Positions 22,693-26,516 of a DNA stretch of 26,516 nucleotides are shown in pieces. This stretch comes from Halobacteriales archaeon SW_5_68_122. GTDB lineage: Archaea > Halobacteriota > Halobacteria > Halobacteriales > Haloarculaceae. Every line of letters starts with the position of its first letter. Within the stretch, counting starts at the first letter, position 1. The notes under the pieces are model-generated. The model was not told where the DNA came from, ran no database searches, and saw nothing but the letters and a program-made list of their open reading frames with translations. Both the position numbers and the translations under genes were made by a program. The stretch covers positions 1 to 26,516 of the forward strand of contig PXSL01000001.1 in assembly GCA_003022815.1 (NCBI GenBank), written 5' to 3'.

Positions 22693-23847
22693 ATGAACGG
22701 GAACCGCTTCGGTCGGCTCTTCCAGCTGACGACGTTCGGCGAGAGCCATGGCGAGGCGATGGGCGTCACCGTCTCGGGCTGTCCCGCCGGCGTGGAACTC
22801 GACGAGGAGGATGTCCAGTACGAACTGGACCGCCGCAAGCCCGGCCAGTCGCAGATAACCACCTCCCGGGGCGAACCGGACGAGGTGAGCATCAACTCCG
22901 GGACGTTGGACGGCTACACGACGGGCACGCCCATCGGGATGGTCATCCAGAACAAGGACGCCCGTTCGGGGAAGTACGAGCCGTTCGTGACGGCGCCACG
23001 TCCGTCGCACGGCGACTACACCTACTCGGCGAAGTTCGGCACCCGCAACTGGGGCGGCGGCGGCCGGTCGTCGGCCCGGGAGACGGTCAACTGGGTCGCC
23101 GCCGGCGCCGTTGCAAAGCAGGTGCTCGAGCAATCCGACCACGACGTCGAAATCAAGGCCCACGTCAACCAGCTGCACGACATCGAGGCGCCCGAGGTGA
23201 CCTTCGAGGAGATGCTCGAACACACCGAGAAGACGGAGGTGCGGTGTGCCGACCCCAAGACGGCCGAGGAGATGCGCGAACTGCTCGAGAAGTTCCAAGA
23301 GCGGGGTGACTCCGTCGGCGGGTCCATCTACTTCGAGACCCGCGGCGTCCCCCGCGGCCTCGGTGCGCCGCGGTTCGACAGTTTCCCCGCGCGTCTGGGG
23401 CAGGCGATGTTCTCCATCCCGGCGACGACGGCCGTCGAGTTCGGCGAGCGCAACGAGGACTGGACCTTCGAGAACGGCGAGGCCCGCCCCGACACGGTCG
23501 CCGAGGAGGGCGACCCCGTCCCCGTCGGCAATGACCACGGCGGCCTCCAGGGCGGCATCACGACCGGCGAACCCGTCTACGGGGAGGCGACCTGGCACGC
23601 GCCGACCTCGATCCCGAAGGAACAGCGCACCGCCGACTGGGAGACCGGCGAGGAGAAAGACGTCCAGGTGGTCGGCCGCCACGACCCCTCGCTGCCGCCG
23701 CGGGCCGTCCCTGTCGTCGAGGCGATGCTGTATGTGACCGTCCTCGATTTCATGCTCCTGGGCGGCCGCATCAATCCCGACCGACTGGACGACCGTCCCG
23801 GCGAGTACGACACCGACTACCACCCCTCCAGCCCCCGCAACGAGTAG
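22693..23847 (+). CDS. aroC: Chorismate synthase AroC, with a short internal gap
   Basis: Chorismate synthase makes chorismate from EPSP with reduced FMN. The 384-residue protein has the family signatures GRLFQLTTFGESHGEAMGV at the N-terminus, RPSHGDYTYSAKFGTRNWGG, GGGRSSARETVNWVAAGAVA and, near the end, DPSLPPRAVPVVEAMLYVTV. One spot is odd: the family has a GxGFxxxxxxGS-type loop after VEFG, and here VEFG runs directly into ERNEDWTFENG, so about 10-13 residues seem missing, in frame, near 23445. The rest is normal and the C-terminus (GEYDTDYHPSSPRNE) is typical of haloarchaea. ATG 22693 is clear. The gene lies downstream of aroA in the same direction, with the IMPDH-like gene between on the other strand. 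Confidence 0.9.
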   Translation: MNGNRFGRLFQLTTFGESHGEAMGVTVSGCPAGVELDEEDVQYELDRRKPGQSQITTSRGEPDEVSINSGTLDGYTTGTPIGMVIQNKDARSGKYEPFVTAPRPSHGDYTYSAKFGTRNWGGGGRSSARETVNWVAAGAVAKQVLEQSDHDVEIKAHVNQLHDIEAPEVTFEEMLEHTEKTEVRCADPKTAEEMRELLEKFQERGDSVGGSIYFETRGVPRGLGAPRFDSFPARLGQAMFSIPATTAVEFGERNEDWTFENGEARPDTVAEEGDPVPVGNDHGGLQGGITTGEPVYGEATWHAPTSIPKEQRTADWETGEEKDVQVVGRHDPSLPPRAVPVVEAMLYVTVLDFMLLGGRINPDRLDDRPGEYDTDYHPSSPRNE

Positions 23848-23862
23848 CCGCTCGCGGCGCGG

Positions 23863-25350
23863 TCACTCCCGCAGTGGGTCCTCGCCCTCGACGTGGAACC
23901 GCTGGCCGCCGTAGGCGACCGTCGCCTCAAGTTCGTCGTAGTCGACGGTGTCGCTGACGACGTGGCGGTCGGTCCGCAGAACGACCTGTTCGACACCGTC
24001 CTCAAACAGCGGGAGCGCGTTCCGGTAGCCGCGCATCGGCCGCCGGAACAGCTGTTCGGCGACGAGCCGCCGGTCCGGGTCGCGGTCGGTCCGCTCGAAG
24101 ACGAGTTCCGCGTCGGGCGGGTGCTCCTCGTCGTTCCAGACGGGCGTCGTGACGACGACCTCGTCGCCGTCGCGCTCGATCTCGGCGTCGTCGTCCGGCG
24201 TCGGCGAGACGGCCGGCGCCTCCAGGTCGAGTAGCGCGGCGTGGGTCTCCCCCTCGCGTCCGAACCCGACCCGGTAGGCGTACCGGCCGCCGCCGAGGTG
24301 GCCGACGCCGCGGCCGTCCTCGCAGGCCATCGGCTCGCCGTGGAACAGCGAGAGTTCGGACTCGTCGCTGTTGCCCGGCGGAATCCGGGCTAGCGGCTGG
24401 TTGACGAACCACGGTGCGATTCGGAACCACTCGCCGTCATCGAGTTTGTACAGCGTCCAGTCGTAGGGGTTGCCGGCGATTCGTTCGCCGCTCCGGTTGT
24501 GCAGTTCGAACTCGATGCAGGCCGGCGCCTCGACGCGCTCCTCGGAGGGCTGGAGATACACCTCGGCTCTGGCGTCGGCCTCGTGGTACCACGCCATTGT
24601 CTCGGCGTTCGGTAGCGGCGGTACCTGCGGGTCCTCGAAGGTCGACCCCTCCTCGGGGCCGGGCGCGTCCGTCTCCCAGGCGGAGACGGTGAACCCCTCG
24701 CCCTGATAGAGGAAGCGGTACTCGTCGGCGACGAGCGGCGAGTCGTCCGCGTCGTCGCTCGCAACGAGGTAGTACTCCCCGAGGACGGCCTCGTCGGGTT
24801 CGAGCGTGAGCCGTTCGGGGAGCCACTCGCGGCCGTCGTTGGCGAGGCGCCAGCGGCCCGCCTCGTCGCGGCGAACCTCCGGCACCGACTCCGCGAGGTC
24901 GTGGTTCTCGGTCGGCGCAAGGTACACCGTTCCGCCGCCGTCCTCGCCCCGCGTGCTCGGCGGGTTCCAGAAGCCCGGTATCCGGCGGAGCGCGACGGTC
25001 CGCTCGAAGCCGCCCCCGTTTTCGACCAGCGCGTGGACGACCGCCGGCGACTCGGCCGTCGCCGGTTCCGAGATGCCGTAGGTCGCCGTCACGCGGCCGT
25101 TGATCCGGCGACGGCCGTACAGCGCGACCGTCAGCGGGGCCGTCTCGAACTCGACGACCCGCCGCTCCCGGAGTTCGTCGGCCGTGACCGACGGCTCATC
25201 ACCCGGCTCGCCGGACGGCGTCCCCGTGGATTCGTCGGACGGTACAGGCGTCGCCGTCGGCGTTTCCGTGGGCGACCCCCCGAAGTCACCGAAGGTGCAC
25301 CCACCGAGGAGGGCGATTCCGCTCGTTGCGAGGAACCGGCGGCGCTTCAT
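23863..25350 (-). CDS. Tat-exported lipoprotein of unknown function
   Basis: The 495-residue protein begins MKRRRFLATSGIALLGGCTF: a twin-arginine motif (RRRFL) and a lipobox (LGGC) that predict Tat export and lipid anchoring on the outer face of the membrane, common in haloarchaea. A Thr/Pro/Ser-rich linker follows (about residues 27-55). The rest is beta-rich and I do not recognise the fold. Recurrent blocks include TVYLAPTENHDLAESVPEV, MAWYHEADARAEVYLQPSEE, GHLGGGRYAYRVGFGREGE and ELVFERTDRDPDRRLVAEQL. The gene beside it encodes a close paralogue. ATG 25350 is chosen for the signal peptide and a minus-strand TATA-like gacttatgc about 25-32 bp upstream. No partner or enzyme motif is visible. 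Confidence 0.8.
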   Translation of the reverse strand: MKRRRFLATSGIALLGGCTFGDFGGSPTETPTATPVPSDESTGTPSGEPGDEPSVTADELRERRVVEFETAPLTVALYGRRRINGRVTATYGISEPATAESPAVVHALVENGGGFERTVALRRIPGFWNPPSTRGEDGGGTVYLAPTENHDLAESVPEVRRDEAGRWRLANDGREWLPERLTLEPDEAVLGEYYLVASDDADDSPLVADEYRFLYQGEGFTVSAWETDAPGPEEGSTFEDPQVPPLPNAETMAWYHEADARAEVYLQPSEERVEAPACIEFELHNRSGERIAGNPYDWTLYKLDDGEWFRIAPWFVNQPLARIPPGNSDESELSLFHGEPMACEDGRGVGHLGGGRYAYRVGFGREGETHAALLDLEAPAVSPTPDDDAEIERDGDEVVVTTPVWNDEEHPPDAELVFERTDRDPDRRLVAEQLFRRPMRGYRNALPLFEDGVEQVVLRTDRHVVSDTVDYDELEATVAYGGQRFHVEGEDPLRE

Positions 25351-25373
25351 GCGCGGGACCCCGTCGGCCGGGT

Positions 25374-25382
25374 GCATAAGTC
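25374..25382 (-). promoter_or_regulatory. TATA-like box of the Tat lipoprotein gene
   Basis: On the minus strand gacttatgc lies about 24-32 bp before ATG 25350, in the 121-bp gap after the upstream paralogue. It suggests that the lipoprotein gene has its own leaderless promoter rather than depending on read-through. Confidence 0.45.
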
Positions 25383-25471
25383 ACCTGTAGGGTCAAACGG
25401 CGGTTTCACATTTCTGACCGAGCCTCGTCGAGTGGACGCGAACTCCGGTCACCGGTGGGGACTCGGTGACC

Positions 25472-26516
25472 CTACTCCACGTACGGGTTCTCGCCCTCGA
25501 CGTGGAACCGCGCGCCGTCGTATGCGACCGTTAGTTCGAGGTCGTCGAGGCCGGCGGTCTCGTCGACGGTGCTCCAGTCCGTCCGGAGCACGACGCGTTC
25601 GACTCCGGCCTCGAAGGCCGGCAGGGTGTTTCGATACGCGCGGAAGCGCCGCCGGAACAGCTGTTCGGCGACGACCCGGCGATCGGCGTCGCGGTCGGTC
25701 CGCTCGAAGACGAGTTCCGTCCGTGGTGAGTGTTCGCCGGCGTCGTTCCACTCGGGGGTCGTGACCACCACTTTCTCGCCGTCTCGCTCAACGTCGACTC
25801 CCTCTTCGAGGCCCGGCGACACCGCGGGCGCCTCAAAATCGAACATCGCGGCGTACCGTCGCTCCTGGCCGCCTCGGTTGATGGTGTAGGCGTACCGCCC
25901 ACCGCCGAGGTGGTCGACGTACCAGTAATCGTCGGTGGTCGATTGGCCGTCGAAGAGACCGAGCGTCGTCCTCGTGGTCTCGCCCGGTTCGACCTCGATG
26001 GCCCCCACACCACTAGATTTGACACGGTACCACGACCCTTCGACGAGCTTGAAGAGCGGGCCGTCGCTGATGCTTACTCGCTGTCGGGCGTAGTTGCGGA
26101 GGGTAAACTCGACCCGGCCGGGCGCGGTCACGCGCTCCGTTGACGGCTCCAGGTAGACCTCAGTCCCGGCGTCGGCCTCGTGGTACCACACCACCGGACC
26201 CCCGAACGGGGGCTCCGGCACCGACCGTCCTTCGAAGGCCGACTCTCCGTTCGGGCCGGGCGCGTCGGTCGGCCAGACGGTGACGGTGAACCGAACGTCG
26301 CCGGACGGGCCGTTATCGTACCTGCCGGGTGTTATCGGGTCGCCCGCGACGAGGTGATACTCGCCGAAGACGACTCCCCCGGCGCCGATGATCACCGGGT
26401 CCTCCCGCCACTCCTGGAGGTCGGCGTTTCGCCGCCAGCGGCCGTCGTCACCCCGGGTGACGCCGACGGAGTACCCGAGCAGGTCGTGGTTCTCCGTCGG
26501 GACGATCGTCGCGCTA
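25472..26516 (-). CDS. Paralogue of the Tat lipoprotein, 5' end beyond the window
   Basis: The minus-strand frame stays open to the window edge. Translated upstream of the apparent GTG at 26395 it reads ATIVPTENHDLLGYSVGVTR, matching the neighbour's VYLAPTENHDLAESVPEVRR, so that GTG is not the start and the gene continues past 26516. The C-terminal half is very similar to the neighbour: VDHLGGGRYAYTINRGGQE, FDFEAPAVSPGLEEGVDVER, ELVFERTDRDADRRVVAEQL and TVAYDGARFHVEGENPYVE. The two genes are a tandem duplication, now diverged in the middle. A Tat signal is expected outside the window but not seen. Function is unknown. Confidence 0.8.
   Translation of the reverse strand, partial: SATIVPTENHDLLGYSVGVTRGDDGRWRRNADLQEWREDPVIIGAGGVVFGEYHLVAGDPITPGRYDNGPSGDVRFTVTVWPTDAPGPNGESAFEGRSVPEPPFGGPVVWYHEADAGTEVYLEPSTERVTAPGRVEFTLRNYARQRVSISDGPLFKLVEGSWYRVKSSGVGAIEVEPGETTRTTLGLFDGQSTTDDYWYVDHLGGGRYAYTINRGGQERRYAAMFDFEAPAVSPGLEEGVDVERDGEKVVVTTPEWNDAGEHSPRTELVFERTDRDADRRVVAEQLFRRRFRAYRNTLPAFEAGVERVVLRTDWSTVDETAGLDDLELTVAYDGARFHVEGENPYVE

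Noticed and set aside
26395..26395. GTG at 26395 as start of the second lipoprotein-like gene
   Set aside because: Translation upstream of it continues to match the paralogue, so the real start is beyond the window.

Overview
The window is a piece of a haloarchaeal chromosome (class Halobacteria). The evidence is the very high GC content, the acidic Asp/Glu-rich proteins, mostly leaderless genes with a TATA-like box about 25-30 nt before the start codon, archaeal marker genes (SBDS, aIF2-beta, a GHMP-type shikimate kinase, Rsm22), and haloarchaea-only small families. The genus cannot be fixed from the sequence alone.

Layout. 79-2137: SBDS ribosome-maturation protein, then a broken hflX GTPase gene. 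2139-4702: two small membrane-type hypotheticals, then an nnr -> moaC pair on the minus strand (NAD(P)H-hydrate repair and molybdopterin synthesis). 4703-5189: a non-coding, hairpin-rich gap with divergent promoter signals. 5190-6629: an RsmC-like methyltransferase and acylphosphatase. 6681-7145: two non-autonomous inverted-repeat elements side by side. 7145-9931: 8-oxoguanine glycosylase, UPF0212, UPF0058, aIF2-beta and two haloarchaeal DUF proteins. 10153-11288: shikimate kinase coupled to chorismate mutase. 11433-13646: an accessory island, a VapB/VapC-like pair whose toxin gene is frameshifted and split by a TnpB-only IS200/IS605-type (IS1341-like) element. 13751-15945: a broken beta-carbonic anhydrase and a SurE/AAC(3) in-frame fusion. 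16035-18154: Rsm22-family protein coupled to prephenate dehydrogenase. 18350-20032: TspO and an M24 peptidase. 20124-23847: broken aroA, an IMPDH/GMP reductase and aroC. 23863-26516: two tandem paralogous genes for secreted proteins of unknown function, the first a Tat lipoprotein, the second running off the window.

Functionally the window is rich in the late shikimate pathway: shikimate kinase, EPSP synthase, chorismate synthase, chorismate mutase and prephenate dehydrogenase are all here, spread over about 14 kb.

The most striking observation is a repeated one. At least six, perhaps nine, otherwise normal housekeeping genes each lack one short internal block, by my estimate roughly 30-105 nt, and the lost block is usually the most conserved part of the protein: the HflX GxGK region, the carbonic anhydrase CxDSR motif, the EPSP synthase FSSASY region, most of the aIF2-beta zinc ribbon, the UPF0212 centre, the DUF5796 centre, a chorismate synthase loop, and probably the UPF0058 centre. 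Three of the losses break the reading frame. Such damage to essential genes suggests an assembly artefact that drops conserved segments, but real deletion cannot be excluded from the sequence alone. Estimates of what is missing come from remembered family sequences, not from alignments run here.
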